Source of the DNA: a virus
Virus record (IMG/VR): IMGVR_UViG_3300035670_000703
Span: 1 to 36,180 of that record
Strand: one strand, 5' to 3'
DNA length: 36,180 nt
Under the pieces are notes generated by a model that worked only from the letters and a program-made list of their open reading frames with translations, searched no databases and was not told where the DNA came from. A program made the position numbers and the translations under genes. Shown in pieces: positions 15,585-22,494 of the stretch (positions within the stretch are counted from its first letter, which is position 1; the number at the start of each line of letters is the position of its first letter).

Positions 15585-15874
15585 GCGCCTCTCGAATCGG
15601 TCTCGACGAGCAGATTCACCGGTCGCTGCAGCTTCTCGAAGACCTCGGCAACGAGGTCGAGAAGCTCAGGGCCCAGATCAATGAACTGTTGCCATGGGCT
15701 CAGCGTGCGCTAAGAGTCGTCGAGGCGAACGGTATCGACGACCCCATGAACCGTTTCCGTTCGGGGGCCCAGCCGATGATCACCCTGCTAGCACCAAACG
15801 ACGATTACTTGCAGGAGGCAAGTGGCCTTCTGGAACGCATCGAGTCCGGCGAGTTCGGAGAGGTGGCGTCGTGA
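15581..15874 (+). CDS. Small coiled-coil protein, paralogous tail with next gene
   Basis: This 97-residue protein starts at ATG 15581, overlapping the bet stop. It has a helical N-terminus with coiled-coil pattern (LQLLEDLGNEVEKLRAQINELLPW). Its INELLPWAQRA and terminal LLERIESGEFGE are echoed by VAELLPWATAG and LLRRIDAGEFGH in the next protein, so the two share a duplicated C-terminal module. Function unknown; translational coupling with bet suggests an early recombination or replication role. Confidence 0.65.
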   Translation: MSASRIGLDEQIHRSLQLLEDLGNEVEKLRAQINELLPWAQRALRVVEANGIDDPMNRFRSGAQPMITLLAPNDDYLQEASGLLERIESGEFGEVAS

Positions 15875-16440
15875 GTGACGACGTTTGGCCAAAGATGACC
15901 GACGAGGAATACCTGGCGCTCTACTGCGATGACGCTCCGAAAGACTTGCCGCAACTGCGGGACAAGTTCGCTGCTTCACCAGGCCCATTTGGTAGCGCAG
16001 ATGTTGCGGAATCGGTAGCGCAGGATGACCTCGTTACCAGACTGCGGGAGACCGACACGTACTGCTGCTATGCGTGCTCCGAGTACGGGAGTACGGCCGA
16101 CTGTGACTGCACCACGCACACTCCCCTTATGCGGGAAGCCGCCGCCGAGATTGAACGGTTGCGGAAAGAGAACCTGATTCTTCGTAAAGCCGTGGGGGAG
16201 GAGAACCGCGCCAACCGTCTGACAAGTTTGTATGAGTCGTCACAGACTGCGTATAAGCAGGCCATGTGCGAACTTGAACGTGTTATTGACGAAGTTGAAC
16301 GACTCCGCGGACAGGTCGCCGAGCTGCTCCCGTGGGCGACAGCCGGCGCAACCCGGGGCAGAACAGACTCCACGTGGGACGCCGCTGAGGAACTCCTCAG
16401 ACGTATCGACGCCGGCGAGTTCGGACACGCACAGCCCTAA
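15871..16440 (+). CDS. Cys-containing coiled-coil protein, paralogous C-terminal module
   Basis: This 189-residue protein starts at GTG 15871, overlapping the previous stop. The N-terminal ~60 residues are acidic. A Cys cluster follows (TYCCYACSEYGSTADCDC, ~62-79) that could bind zinc. A long coiled coil (~85-145; AEIERLRKENLILRK, ELERVIDEVERLRGQ) leads to the module shared with the preceding protein (ELLPWA...LLRRIDAGEFG). I do not recognise a family. It is the last gene of the bet operon. Confidence 0.65.
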   Translation: MSDDVWPKMTDEEYLALYCDDAPKDLPQLRDKFAASPGPFGSADVAESVAQDDLVTRLRETDTYCCYACSEYGSTADCDCTTHTPLMREAAAEIERLRKENLILRKAVGEENRANRLTSLYESSQTAYKQAMCELERVIDEVERLRGQVAELLPWATAGATRGRTDSTWDAAEELLRRIDAGEFGHAQP

Positions 16441-16466
16441 CCACACAATCGATGCGACCGGTCCAG

Positions 16467-16508
16467 TGCCGGCATGCCTACACCGAAACGGGTGCGGGTA
16501 TGCCGGCA
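16467..16508. repeat. Inverted repeat TGCCGGCAT/ATGCCGGCA upstream of lipoprotein
   Basis: Perfect 9-bp inverted repeats (16467-16475 and 16500-16508) flank CCTACACCGAAACGGG (16477-16492). The latter recurs with one change at 30701-30716, next to the other lipoprotein gene. It may be a regulator site for the promoter at 16514. Confidence 0.5.
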
Positions 16509-16513
16509 CGTCG

Positions 16514-16519
16514 TATTCT
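16514..16519 (+). promoter_or_regulatory. Host-type -10 box TATTCT, leaderless
   Basis: TATTCT, CAGGGC, then ATG 16526. TAnnnT with 6-base spacing and no ribosome binding site. Confidence 0.6.
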
Positions 16520-16525
16520 CAGGGC

Positions 16526-16876
16526 ATGTCACGTGCGCACCTTCTGATCGCAATCATCGGAGCAAGCGCCATGGCGCCACTCGCTGCATGCGGATCGTCA
16601 TCCTCGGATTCGGGATCAGGTGCAGCCGAAGAGATCGCCGCGTGCGTTGACGTCTACGCCCTCGGAGCGATCGTCCCCGAAGGCGACGACAACTTCTGCC
16701 TCGGACCTGACGGCGAGCGAACGTTCCTTGGTGTCGGTGAAGCCGAGTGTCCCGACGGGAGCACCATCGCCTACAACGATTACGCATTCTGGCGACCCGA
16801 GGATCGAAAGGTTGTCGCACTCTTCCCCGGCGAAGGTTTCTCGCAAGACGACATCGCCGCGGCCTGCGAAGCCTGA
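16526..16876 (+). CDS. Small lipoprotein (moron)
   Basis: This 116-residue protein has a signal peptide (MSRAHLLIAIIGASAMAPL) ending in the lipobox LAAC (Cys ~22), then a Ser/Gly-rich linker and a small acidic domain with four further Cys. It should be lipidated and anchored outside the membrane. The gene has its own -10 box and an inverted repeat upstream, independent of the bet operon, so expression from the prophage is likely. Phage lipoproteins of this kind can block superinfection or alter the cell surface; the specific role is not known. Confidence 0.78.
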   Translation: MSRAHLLIAIIGASAMAPLAACGSSSSDSGSGAAEEIAACVDVYALGAIVPEGDDNFCLGPDGERTFLGVGEAECPDGSTIAYNDYAFWRPEDRKVVALFPGEGFSQDDIAAACEA

Positions 16877-16922
16877 CAACGATCCGGCGTTGCCCGGAAG
16901 TATGCACCAGCGAGATCGACGA

Positions 16923-16928
16923 CACCGT
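16923..16928 (+). promoter_or_regulatory. Start-associated -10-like element variant CACCGT
   Basis: CACCGT lies 7 bases before ATG 16936, within the palindrome GACGACACCGTCGTC (16918-16932). Confidence 0.4.
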
Positions 16929-16935
16929 CGTCTCC

Positions 16936-17322
16936 ATGAACCCACACATCCAACGAGCAGTCGAAGCCACCACCAGCCACTACCGATACCGACTCAGCAC
17001 CAACCAGATCACGTCGCTCTGTCTCGCCTGGGGACTCATCTGGCAGCTCAACATCCGAGAAAGCGAACACCTCCCACCGGGGCTCAAGTGGGACCACTTG
17101 CGCCAGATCGCGGCCGGTGAGAAGCCGACCGATGACGCAATGTTCTGGGCGCTCGTCCTCGACATGAAAGTCGGCGTCATCGCCTCCGGTGGATTTGTCA
17201 GTCACATCGGCCTTGCTCGAAAGCCGGAAGACTTCGGAGTGCTCATCGACATCTGGTCGAAACTGCCGGACGTAGAAGGCGACCCGCTCGGCGACGTGTA
17301 CATGGCGGCCATCCACCGATAG
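16936..17322 (+). CDS. Unknown 128-residue protein
   Basis: It starts MNPHIQRAVEATTSHYRYRL and looks like a soluble alpha/beta protein with aromatic residues near the start (GLIWQLNIRE) and a hydrophobic centre (DMKVGVIASGGFVSHIGLAR). No signal peptide or known motif. The ATG is preceded by CACCGT at 7 bases, a variant of the start-associated element, and by no ribosome binding site. It stands alone between the lipoprotein and the winged-helix gene. Confidence 0.6.
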   Translation: MNPHIQRAVEATTSHYRYRLSTNQITSLCLAWGLIWQLNIRESEHLPPGLKWDHLRQIAAGEKPTDDAMFWALVLDMKVGVIASGGFVSHIGLARKPEDFGVLIDIWSKLPDVEGDPLGDVYMAAIHR

Positions 17323-17352
17323 CCGGGAGAATGCAATAACCGCGGCGCTAAG

Positions 17353-17358
17353 CACAGT
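17353..17358 (+). promoter_or_regulatory. Start-associated -10-like element CACAGT
   Basis: GCACAGT precedes ATG 17366 by 7 bases, but the frame from that ATG looks like a shadow (Arg/His/Pro rich). It may mark the transcript start for the winged-helix gene instead; a second copy, GACGGT at 17398-17403, lies 8 bases before ATG 17412. Confidence 0.4.
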
Positions 17359-17411
17359 CGCCCGGATGCGCCCATTTGCACACACCCATTCAGCGACGAC
17401 GGTTGACAACC

Positions 17412-17696
17412 ATGAAGCCGGTCGCCCATCAGATCCTCGTCCTCCTCGCCACCCAGGCGATCCCGAAGACAGCGCCGAACCAGAAATGGGCCGACCAGCT
17501 CGGCTGCTCCGGACGAACGTTCACACGACACCTCGCCGATCTCGCCGCCGCCGGCTACGTCACGATCGAACGGCGATCACCGAACCTCGACGGGCCCGGC
17601 ACCGACCCCACTGGACGAACCATCCGGCTCACCGACACCGGCTTCGAAAGGCTCAACAACTCACCGGAGCAGACCGCCGCGCCCACACAGATGTAG
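17412..17696 (+). CDS. Winged helix-turn-helix regulator
   Basis: This 94-residue protein begins MKPVAHQILVLLATQAIPKT and has a MarR/replication-initiator style winged helix: helix 2/3 PNQKWADQLGCSGRTFTRHL (~21-40), then AAAGYVTIERR as the wing and GRTIRLTDTGFERL. It probably binds DNA as an early regulator. ATG 17412 is chosen because GACGGT is 8 bases upstream; TTG 17376 would add 12 residues. It is followed after 6 bases by the next gene, which suggests co-transcription. Confidence 0.7.
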   Translation: MKPVAHQILVLLATQAIPKTAPNQKWADQLGCSGRTFTRHLADLAAAGYVTIERRSPNLDGPGTDPTGRTIRLTDTGFERLNNSPEQTAAPTQM

Positions 17697-17702
17697 GCGC
17701 CG

Positions 17703-18275
17703 ATGCGGCAACAAGAAACACCCCGAATACCCATCCGGTACTGGCCGAAGCTCATCTGCATGTACTGGCAACTGCGGCGCGCCGTGAGACGAAACAAGAA
17801 GGCACGCATGCTTGATCCCGAGTTCGAACCAGGTCTCCGCAACCGTGAAAGCATGGAGCAGGAACAAGACGACACCGGTGAGGTCATCGAAACCGCGGTC
17901 ACCTGCCTCGTGCTCTCCTCCGGGGCTGGCATGCCGTTCTGCACGATCGAACACCTGGCGAGCTACGCCCAAATCGACGGCCGACGTCTCGGCCCGTTCC
18001 GGATCGGTCAGAGCAAAGCTCGAGCCGCCTACTGCTCGCACTGCTACTGGTGCGGAACGATCATCCGCCGCCCCGAACGTTGCGTCATACACGCAGACCA
18101 GGCATGCCCGAAATGGCTGTGGGACAGAACCGAACTCGCACGCCAGGTCCTCTCAGAGTTCCTCGAGATCCACGGCCGGCCGGTCACCGACGATGAAGTG
18201 CCGCGCCTGATCCGGTTCATCGCTCAACACAAGGAGCACACGATCCGAGAGGTCGTCAGAAAGTTCGAAGAATAG
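17703..18275 (+). CDS. Cys-rich unknown protein, 190 residues
   Basis: The N-terminal 45 residues are basic and aromatic (RYWPKLICMYWQLRRAVRRNKK). The central part is acidic then hydrophobic. A zinc-binding-like cluster lies at about residues 110-140: CSHCYWCG and CVIHADQAC. The C-terminal part is helical (LARQVLSEFLEIHGRPVTDDEVPRLIRF). No family recognised. It may be a nucleic-acid-binding protein. It is 6 bases after the winged-helix gene. Confidence 0.6.
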   Translation: MRQQETPRIPIRYWPKLICMYWQLRRAVRRNKKARMLDPEFEPGLRNRESMEQEQDDTGEVIETAVTCLVLSSGAGMPFCTIEHLASYAQIDGRRLGPFRIGQSKARAAYCSHCYWCGTIIRRPERCVIHADQACPKWLWDRTELARQVLSEFLEIHGRPVTDDEVPRLIRFIAQHKEHTIREVVRKFEE

Positions 18276-18355
18276 GTGTCCAGCCCCTTGCGCCGGGCTG
18301 TCAAGCCTTGACTGTCTGAGGTACCCCACACCGGCAACCGCCGAACCACCCCAAA

Positions 18356-18371
18356 CCCCGAAGCATCGGGG
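18356..18371 (+). terminator. Weak hairpin after the 17703-18275 gene
   Basis: CCCCGA-AGCA-TCGGGG forms a perfect 6-bp stem. No T-tract follows, and it lies only 38 bases before the next start, so it may instead be a leader structure. Confidence 0.35.
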
Positions 18372-18409
18372 GCGTGGGGCTCCCGACTTCACATGAAGAA
18401 AGGAACCCC

Positions 18410-18724
18410 ATGTCCACCAGCTACGAACTCTCAGATCGTGCGCTCACCAAACTCCGCTGCTACGAGCTAGCCGAACTAATCGGCACCTACCAATGGCACG
18501 GCTGGAGCATCCCGATCGAGACCCTCGACGCCTGGGAAGCAGTGCTCGACGGCACTTACCTCGAATCGTTGGGGTACGGCCGCATCGCAGATGAAGTCGC
18601 CGAAACGGCACTCCTCAGGCGTCACGACGCCTACTACAACCACGACGTCTCGGCATGCGCCGACCACGAGATGTGGCACTCAGACGACGAAGACGTTCTC
18701 CTCGACATCGACTTCGTCTACTGA
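18410..18724 (+). CDS. Unknown acidic protein, 104 residues
   Basis: It starts MSTSYELSDRALTKLRCYEL with AAAGGA upstream of ATG 18410. It is acidic, Trp/Tyr-rich and ends in an Asp-rich segment (HSDDEDVLLDIDFVY), with a His/Asp cluster HDAYYNHDVSACADHEMWH (~74-92) that could bind a metal. No family recognised. A strong terminator follows. Confidence 0.6.
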   Translation: MSTSYELSDRALTKLRCYELAELIGTYQWHGWSIPIETLDAWEAVLDGTYLESLGYGRIADEVAETALLRRHDAYYNHDVSACADHEMWHSDDEDVLLDIDFVY

Positions 18725-18731
18725 CAACACA

Positions 18732-18757
18732 CGAAGCGGGGTATGCGCCCCGCTTCG
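18732..18757 (+). terminator. Rho-independent terminator
   Basis: CGAAGCGGGG and CCCCGCTTCG form a perfect 10-bp stem with a 6-base loop, followed by TTCATTTC. Confidence 0.85.
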
Positions 18758-18789
18758 TTCATTTCACCGTCAACCCAGAAAGGAAAGCC

Positions 18790-18972
18790 ATGACCCCACG
18801 AACCCACGCCGAATACATCGCCGCGTTCCTCGAAGCCGGTCGCCCCGACCTCGCCGACGCCTACATCGACCTCGGCATCAAAGTCGCGCGCCTCGCCCAG
18901 GTCTCGCAACAAGTACTCGAAAGGAGTCGACGTGACATCTCCGCAGCCGAGACACTCGAAAGTGTGGACTGA
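18790..18972 (+). CDS. Small helical protein, 60 residues
   Basis: It starts MTPRTHAEYIAAFLEAGRPD after a clear ribosome binding site (AAAGGA). It is almost entirely helical (DAYIDLGIKVARLAQVSQQV). Its last 41 bases overlap the start of the next gene in another frame. No function can be assigned. Confidence 0.55.
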   Translation: MTPRTHAEYIAAFLEAGRPDLADAYIDLGIKVARLAQVSQQVLERSRRDISAAETLESVD

Positions 18973-19375
18973 CCGCCTCGAACATCTCCTCGACGAGGCG
19001 CAACCCTGCTCGACAGTGTTCCTCATCTCGCAGTCGCTTCTCTCGATACTCGCCGCCGAACACGACGTCCCGAGCATCAGAACGCTTCTCCAGATAGGGC
19101 CACGCACCCTGGTCAACATGGATGCCAAGACGGCACACGTCCAACAGTTCGACACCGTCTACTGGCAGTGCCACTACTGGCGTTGCGACTGCCCGTCATG
19201 CGAACGAGGGAACTACTGCTACTGCCCGTCAACGAACCAGCCGACCGTCGGCCTACACAAACTGATCATCCCTCCGCCGAACCTGACCGTCGTCCAAGCA
19301 GAGGTGTACACGGTGCTCCGCCAAGACGACATGGATCCCGCCGACGCTGCCGAAGCCGCTCAACTTCTTGCCTAA
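18932..19375 (+). CDS. Cys-rich unknown protein, 147 residues
   Basis: It starts at GTG 18932 with AAAGGAG five bases upstream, inside the previous gene. The N-terminal half is helical. The middle has a dense Cys cluster (CHYWRCDCPSCERGNYCYC, ~80-98) that probably binds zinc. The C-terminus is helical and acidic. Family unknown; zinc-binding proteins of this size in phages are often DNA- or RNA-binding. Confidence 0.6.
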   Translation: MTSPQPRHSKVWTDRLEHLLDEAQPCSTVFLISQSLLSILAAEHDVPSIRTLLQIGPRTLVNMDAKTAHVQQFDTVYWQCHYWRCDCPSCERGNYCYCPSTNQPTVGLHKLIIPPPNLTVVQAEVYTVLRQDDMDPADAAEAAQLLA

Positions 19376-19395
19376 CAGCGCCAGGCGCTGACGGT
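19372..19395 (+). promoter_or_regulatory. Promoter of endolysin: CTAACAGCG-N9-GACGGT
   Basis: CTAACAGCG (19372-19380), 9 bases, then GACGGT (19390-19395), then 7 bases to ATG 19403. The identical arrangement occurs at 35764-35787 before gene G, so the upstream block may be a -35 or activator element for late genes. Confidence 0.6.
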
Positions 19396-19402
19396 TCCGG
19401 GC

Positions 19403-20143
19403 ATGCAACTGCCCATCGCCAAAGTCGTCAAGCCGTCGGCGCTCGCCGGCCAGGAGAACGGAAAGCTTGACCCTCAGCTACTCGTCCCGTGCGGGATCCG
19501 GTCGTTCAAGATGATCGCCCCGGCCGCACGAGCGATGCGTGCCCTTGTCGCCGTCGCCAAACAGGCCGGCTTCGACGTCGACGCCACCGGCGCCTACCGG
19601 TCGTATCAAGCACAGGTCAACTTGTTCCAATCTCGCTACGTCACCACCGAGCTCCCGGGTCGACCGAGCCGCGTGTGGAACGGTGTCCGCTACTGGCAGA
19701 AACCGAAGACGGCGGTCGCAGCTGTGCCCGGCACGTCTAACCACGGTCTCGGACTCGCCGTCGATCTCGCACTCCGCTCCCACACCGGTCAGCTCGTCGG
19801 CGTCTCCCACTTCTTCGTCGCCTGGCTGATCGCAAACGCCGGACGGTTCGGCTACTCGGCGGAGCTTCAGTCAGAACCGTGGCACTGGCGTTACGTCGCC
19901 GGCGACAAGATCCCGCAAGCGGTCGTCGACTTCGAGCAAGGTCAGGTACCCGCGCCGACCCCGACACCCGCACCAAAGCCGGCGCCGGTACCTGGCGACA
20001 CCTACGTCGTTCAGCCCGGCGACAGCTACTGGAAGATCTCCGCCCAGCTCCTCGGCTCCGGCGCCAAATGGAAGCGCATCGCCAACCTCAACGACAACAA
20101 GACCCTCCGACCCGGTGACGTCATCAAGGTGCCGCAGTCATGA
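19403..20143 (+). CDS. lysA: Endolysin: M15 peptidase with C-terminal LysM
   Basis: This 246-residue protein contains an M15B/VanY-type D-Ala-D-Ala peptidase domain (~30-175). The zinc site is visible as SNHGLGLAVDL (SxHxxGxAxD, ~112-122) and EPWHWRY (ExxHW, ~158-164). A Pro/Ala linker (PAPTPTPAPKPAPVP) follows, then a LysM domain (~198-245; YVVQPGDSYWKISAQLLG... LNDNKTLRPGDVIKVP) that binds peptidoglycan. There is no signal peptide, so export needs the holin at 7641, which lies far away. It starts with GACGGT 7 bases upstream and no Shine-Dalgarno. Cleaving peptide cross-links would release progeny. Confidence 0.92.
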   Translation: MQLPIAKVVKPSALAGQENGKLDPQLLVPCGIRSFKMIAPAARAMRALVAVAKQAGFDVDATGAYRSYQAQVNLFQSRYVTTELPGRPSRVWNGVRYWQKPKTAVAAVPGTSNHGLGLAVDLALRSHTGQLVGVSHFFVAWLIANAGRFGYSAELQSEPWHWRYVAGDKIPQAVVDFEQGQVPAPTPTPAPKPAPVPGDTYVVQPGDSYWKISAQLLGSGAKWKRIANLNDNKTLRPGDVIKVPQS

Positions 20144-20454
20144 AAGCGCTCGCACTTCTCCTCGGCTCGCTCGCCACGATCAGTGGCGCCGTCCTCTACC
20201 AAGACGCCGTCGACGCCTCCGCCGAATCTGCCGCCCTGGCGCAGGGCTTCCTGATCGCCGACGCTGCGTTCCTCGAATCGGAGTGGGGGACCACCAACTG
20301 GGAAGAAGCACTTCGGCATGCAGTCGACGGTGCTCGAGATCGAGAGAACCTCACCCTCGACGGGACGACACTCACCTGGACGGCCGGCGACTACTGCTTC
20401 ATCATCGACCTGCCGACAGTGACGTCGGTGCCCGACCCGCGGCCCTGCAGCTAG
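20140..20454 (+). CDS. Small secreted or membrane-anchored protein next to endolysin
   Basis: This 104-residue protein overlaps the endolysin stop by 4 bases. It begins with a signal-like hydrophobic helix (MKALALLLGSLATISGAVLY), then an acidic domain with two Cys. Translational coupling to the endolysin suggests a lysis accessory protein, for example a spanin-like or regulator role, but no family is recognised. Confidence 0.6.
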   Translation: MKALALLLGSLATISGAVLYQDAVDASAESAALAQGFLIADAAFLESEWGTTNWEEALRHAVDGARDRENLTLDGTTLTWTAGDYCFIIDLPTVTSVPDPRPCS

Positions 20455-20458
20455 CGGT

Positions 20459-20464
20459 AACGGT
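20459..20464 (+). promoter_or_regulatory. Start-associated -10-like element AACGGT (rusA)
   Basis: GGTAACGGT is 6 bases before ATG 20471, one base shorter than usual. Confidence 0.55.
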
Positions 20465-20470
20465 CGCCCC

Positions 20471-20836
20471 ATGACGACCCTCGAGCTGCAGTTCCCACGG
20501 CCAGGTCGAGCCGTCACCGCTAACGGTCGACACCACTGGGCTGAGAAGCGTCGGCTCCTGCAGCCGTGGATTCTCGCCACCCGGGCCGCGTGGATCGACG
20601 CCGGCCGGCCAACGGCTGTTGGTCCTTCTGTCGTGCAGATCCGTTTCGGTGTTAGCGACCGGCGACGTCGAGACCCGTCGAACTTGATGCCAACTCAGAA
20701 GGCGATCGTCGACGAGCTGGTGCGTTGTGGTTTGTGGCCGGATGACACGCCCGAGTGGGTGGAGGAGCGGATGCCGACGTTGGGTGTCGGCGACAACGTG
20801 ATCATCCGGATCACTCGGCGTGGGACTGACTGCTAA
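20471..20836 (+). CDS. rusA: RusA-family Holliday junction resolvase
   Basis: This 121-residue protein matches RusA endonucleases, which cut Holliday junctions and resolve branched DNA before packaging. It has PGRAVTANGRHHWAEKRRLL (~11-30), the acidic catalytic segment RRRDPSNLMPTQKAIVDELV (~65-84) with key Asp residues, and GLWPDDTPEWV (~87-97). It is somewhat separated from the early operon and expressed from its own start-associated element, just before the leftward accessory cassette, whose last gene overlaps its end by 4 bases. Confidence 0.9.
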   Translation: MTTLELQFPRPGRAVTANGRHHWAEKRRLLQPWILATRAAWIDAGRPTAVGPSVVQIRFGVSDRRRRDPSNLMPTQKAIVDELVRCGLWPDDTPEWVEERMPTLGVGDNVIIRITRRGTDC

Positions 20837-21228
20837 CAGAAGCCGTTGCGGACCTTCGAGCCGTCGCTGTATATCAAGTAGAGGCCGTACTGCTGAGAGT
20901 CGTTCTGCCAGACACAGATACTGTCCACGACCTGAGCCTGGGGACGAGTGCGAACGGTGACAGAGGGGGAGTCCACGGGACTGATGTAGCGGCTCTTATC
21001 TTCCGGCTTGTTGATCACACCGAAGTAGATGCCGGCGCCAGCGCCAATCAACCCAAGAAGAATCGCCAGGCGAAGTCCGAAACTCAAGGGCGGACGACCA
21101 GATGCCAGCGCTGAACCTGCTGTGGAGTTAGAGCCTCGACCCTGTGAAGGGGACTTCTCGGCATCGCTCAGCGAGTTGAGGTTTCTGAGCATGACCAGGC
21201 TGATGAGCCACTGTCCGATGCGCTTCAT
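20833..21228 (-). CDS. Single-pass membrane protein, cassette gene 3
   Basis: This 131-residue protein has a cytoplasmic part, one transmembrane helix (LRLAILLGLIGAGAGIYFGV, ~53-72) and an external domain with two Cys (SICVW and GFC at the end) that could form a disulphide. The 3' end converges with and overlaps the RusA gene. ATG 21228 has CAGGCT at a 6-base spacing, a weak host-like -10. Third gene of a minus-strand cassette with a PH-domain and a two-helix membrane protein. Confidence 0.65.
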   Translation of the reverse strand: MKRIGQWLISLVMLRNLNSLSDAEKSPSQGRGSNSTAGSALASGRPPLSFGLRLAILLGLIGAGAGIYFGVINKPEDKSRYISPVDSPSVTVRTRPQAQVVDSICVWQNDSQQYGLYLIYSDGSKVRNGFC

Positions 21229-21295
21229 GGACGGAGCCTGAGTCCGTACTCGAAGGGAATCACGAGGTCACCTCGCTTGAGTACTTGTTCCAACA

Positions 21296-21682
21296 TCAGT
21301 AGGGCCCGTTCTCTTTCACGACTCGACGCATCTCAGATTCGAGCAACGGGAGAAAGCGTGCGACCTGCTTCTTGCCGACCATGAAACGGGCGGTGCGCAT
21401 TTCGTGCGGGTGAACGATCAGCCAGGCGTTCCCCGGCGGCATCACGATGCGACCGGTCTCGACGCTGCGGATGGCGAGGAGGCCGTACCGGTGCCAAGCC
21501 TCGCCTCTCATCGAAACGAACAGGAGACGTTCGTTTGTGACGCCGAGTGTTCCCTCACGGTCGCTGCGGTCGATGTCAGCGACCATCTCGGAGATCGCCG
21601 GGATCGCATCGAGGAGACGCTCCGTCGGGTTCAGGTAAGGGTTGAAGAAACGGCCGTACATACGTTCAACGGGGCTGTTCAT
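21296..21682 (-). CDS. Bacterial PH-domain-like protein, cassette gene 2
   Basis: This 128-residue protein has the pattern of bacterial PH/GRAM-like domains: a strand GTLGVTNERLLFVSM (~44-58), then YGLLAIRSVETGRIV (~66-80), further strands around NAWLIVHP, and a C-terminal helix VARFLPLLESEMRRVV. Such domains usually help localise proteins near the membrane. It overlaps the upstream membrane gene by 4 bases. A second PH-like protein is encoded at 27565. Role unknown, probably lysogenic. Confidence 0.6.
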   Translation of the reverse strand: MNSPVERMYGRFFNPYLNPTERLLDAIPAISEMVADIDRSDREGTLGVTNERLLFVSMRGEAWHRYGLLAIRSVETGRIVMPPGNAWLIVHPHEMRTARFMVGKKQVARFLPLLESEMRRVVKENGPY

Positions 21683-21978
21683 GTCGAGCCACTCTCGTCC
21701 ACTGGATCGGTGCTCGTCGGCTTGGGCGGCTTCGGATGGGAGATTGTCCGTCCCGACGTTTGGCCGGAATGGGCGCTCATCTGAAGTCGAACCGTCCGCT
21801 CGTAGCGGCGACGACGAACGGCGATGGCGATGAACCAGATGATCGAGGCGAACAGGAACAGGTCGTTGGTGAGCGGATCCTCGGGGCCACCCTCACGGGA
21901 TGCGTTACCGAGGTAGATGAGAAGGAGGAAGCCGGCGACCCACGGTTCCCACTTCTTCGGCGGCGGCTTCACGGTCAT
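21679..21978 (-). CDS. Two-helix membrane protein, cassette gene 1
   Basis: This 99-residue protein has two transmembrane helices (PWVAGFLLLIYLGN, ~12-25, and LFLFASIIWFIAIAV, ~40-54), a very basic loop (RRRRYERTVRL) and a Pro/Ser/Thr-rich tail. ATG 21978 is preceded by TAGGGT, a -10 box with 6-base spacing, so the mRNA may be leaderless. It leads the three-gene cassette placed between RusA and the terminase. Confidence 0.65.
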   Translation of the reverse strand: MTVKPPPKKWEPWVAGFLLLIYLGNASREGGPEDPLTNDLFLFASIIWFIAIAVRRRRYERTVRLQMSAHSGQTSGRTISHPKPPKPTSTDPVDESGST

Positions 21979-21984
21979 GAGGAA

Positions 21985-21990
21985 ACCCTA
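21985..21990 (-). promoter_or_regulatory. Host-type -10 box TAGGGT, leaderless
   Basis: On the minus strand TAGGGT, TTCCTC, ATG 21978. TAnnnT at 6-base spacing; no -35 seen. Confidence 0.5.
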
Positions 21991-22061
21991 GTTACGGGTC
22001 CTGCAGGGCTTTGTGAGACTCAGGAAAACAGTCTGACCTTCCACCGGCTACCACGGTCAGC

Positions 22062-22067
22062 AACGGT
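22062..22067 (+). promoter_or_regulatory. Start-associated -10-like element AACGGT (terS)
   Basis: GCAACGGT is 7 bases before ATG 22075, at the head of the packaging operon. The preceding gap (21979-22074) may hold the packaging site, but no cos site was recognised. Confidence 0.65.
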
Positions 22068-22074
22068 GAACCAT

Positions 22075-22494
22075 ATGAGCAGAGACTCAGGCCGACGCCT
22101 CACGCCGGAGGAACGAGAGCAGATCATCACGCTCCGCCTCCAAGGCGTCTCCGTGCGCGCGGTCGCCGCACAGGTCGACACGTCCACCAAATCGGTTGTC
22201 GCAGTCACCAAAGCGTTCCTCGCAGAGCGAGCCGCAGCGTTCTCGGCGAAGACCGACGCAACGCTCAACAAGCTGGTGACCCGTCATCTCGCTGCTGCCG
22301 ATGCCGCCGCGGTCGCCGCAGAACGTGCCTTCGAGCTCGACGATCATGTGACCGCCACCAAGTATCTCGCAGAAGAGCGGGCCCGGCTGCAAGAGGTGGC
22401 GAAGCTGTCGGGTCTCTACATCGAACGTGTCGAACAGTCAGGCGGGTTTACCGTCGTCCGCATCGTCGAGGAGACGTCAAGCGAGGACGAATGA
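22075..22494 (+). CDS. terS: Terminase small subunit
   Basis: This 139-residue protein has an N-terminal helix-turn-helix (LTPEEREQIITLRLQGVSVRAVAAQVDTS, ~9-37) for recognition of the packaging site, followed by long oligomerising helices (~45-115) and an acidic tail (VEETSSEDE). Its 3' end overlaps the large terminase start by 4 bases. Position and layout make it the DNA-recognition subunit of the packaging motor. Confidence 0.82.
   Translation: MSRDSGRRLTPEEREQIITLRLQGVSVRAVAAQVDTSTKSVVAVTKAFLAERAAAFSAKTDATLNKLVTRHLAAADAAAVAAERAFELDDHVTATKYLAEERARLQEVAKLSGLYIERVEQSGGFTVVRIVEETSSEDE

Noticed and set aside
17366-17815. 149-codon frame starting at an ATG with perfect CACAGT spacing
   Set aside because: It overlaps two better-supported genes, is Arg/His/Pro-rich and resembles no protein. 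The promoter element may still be real.
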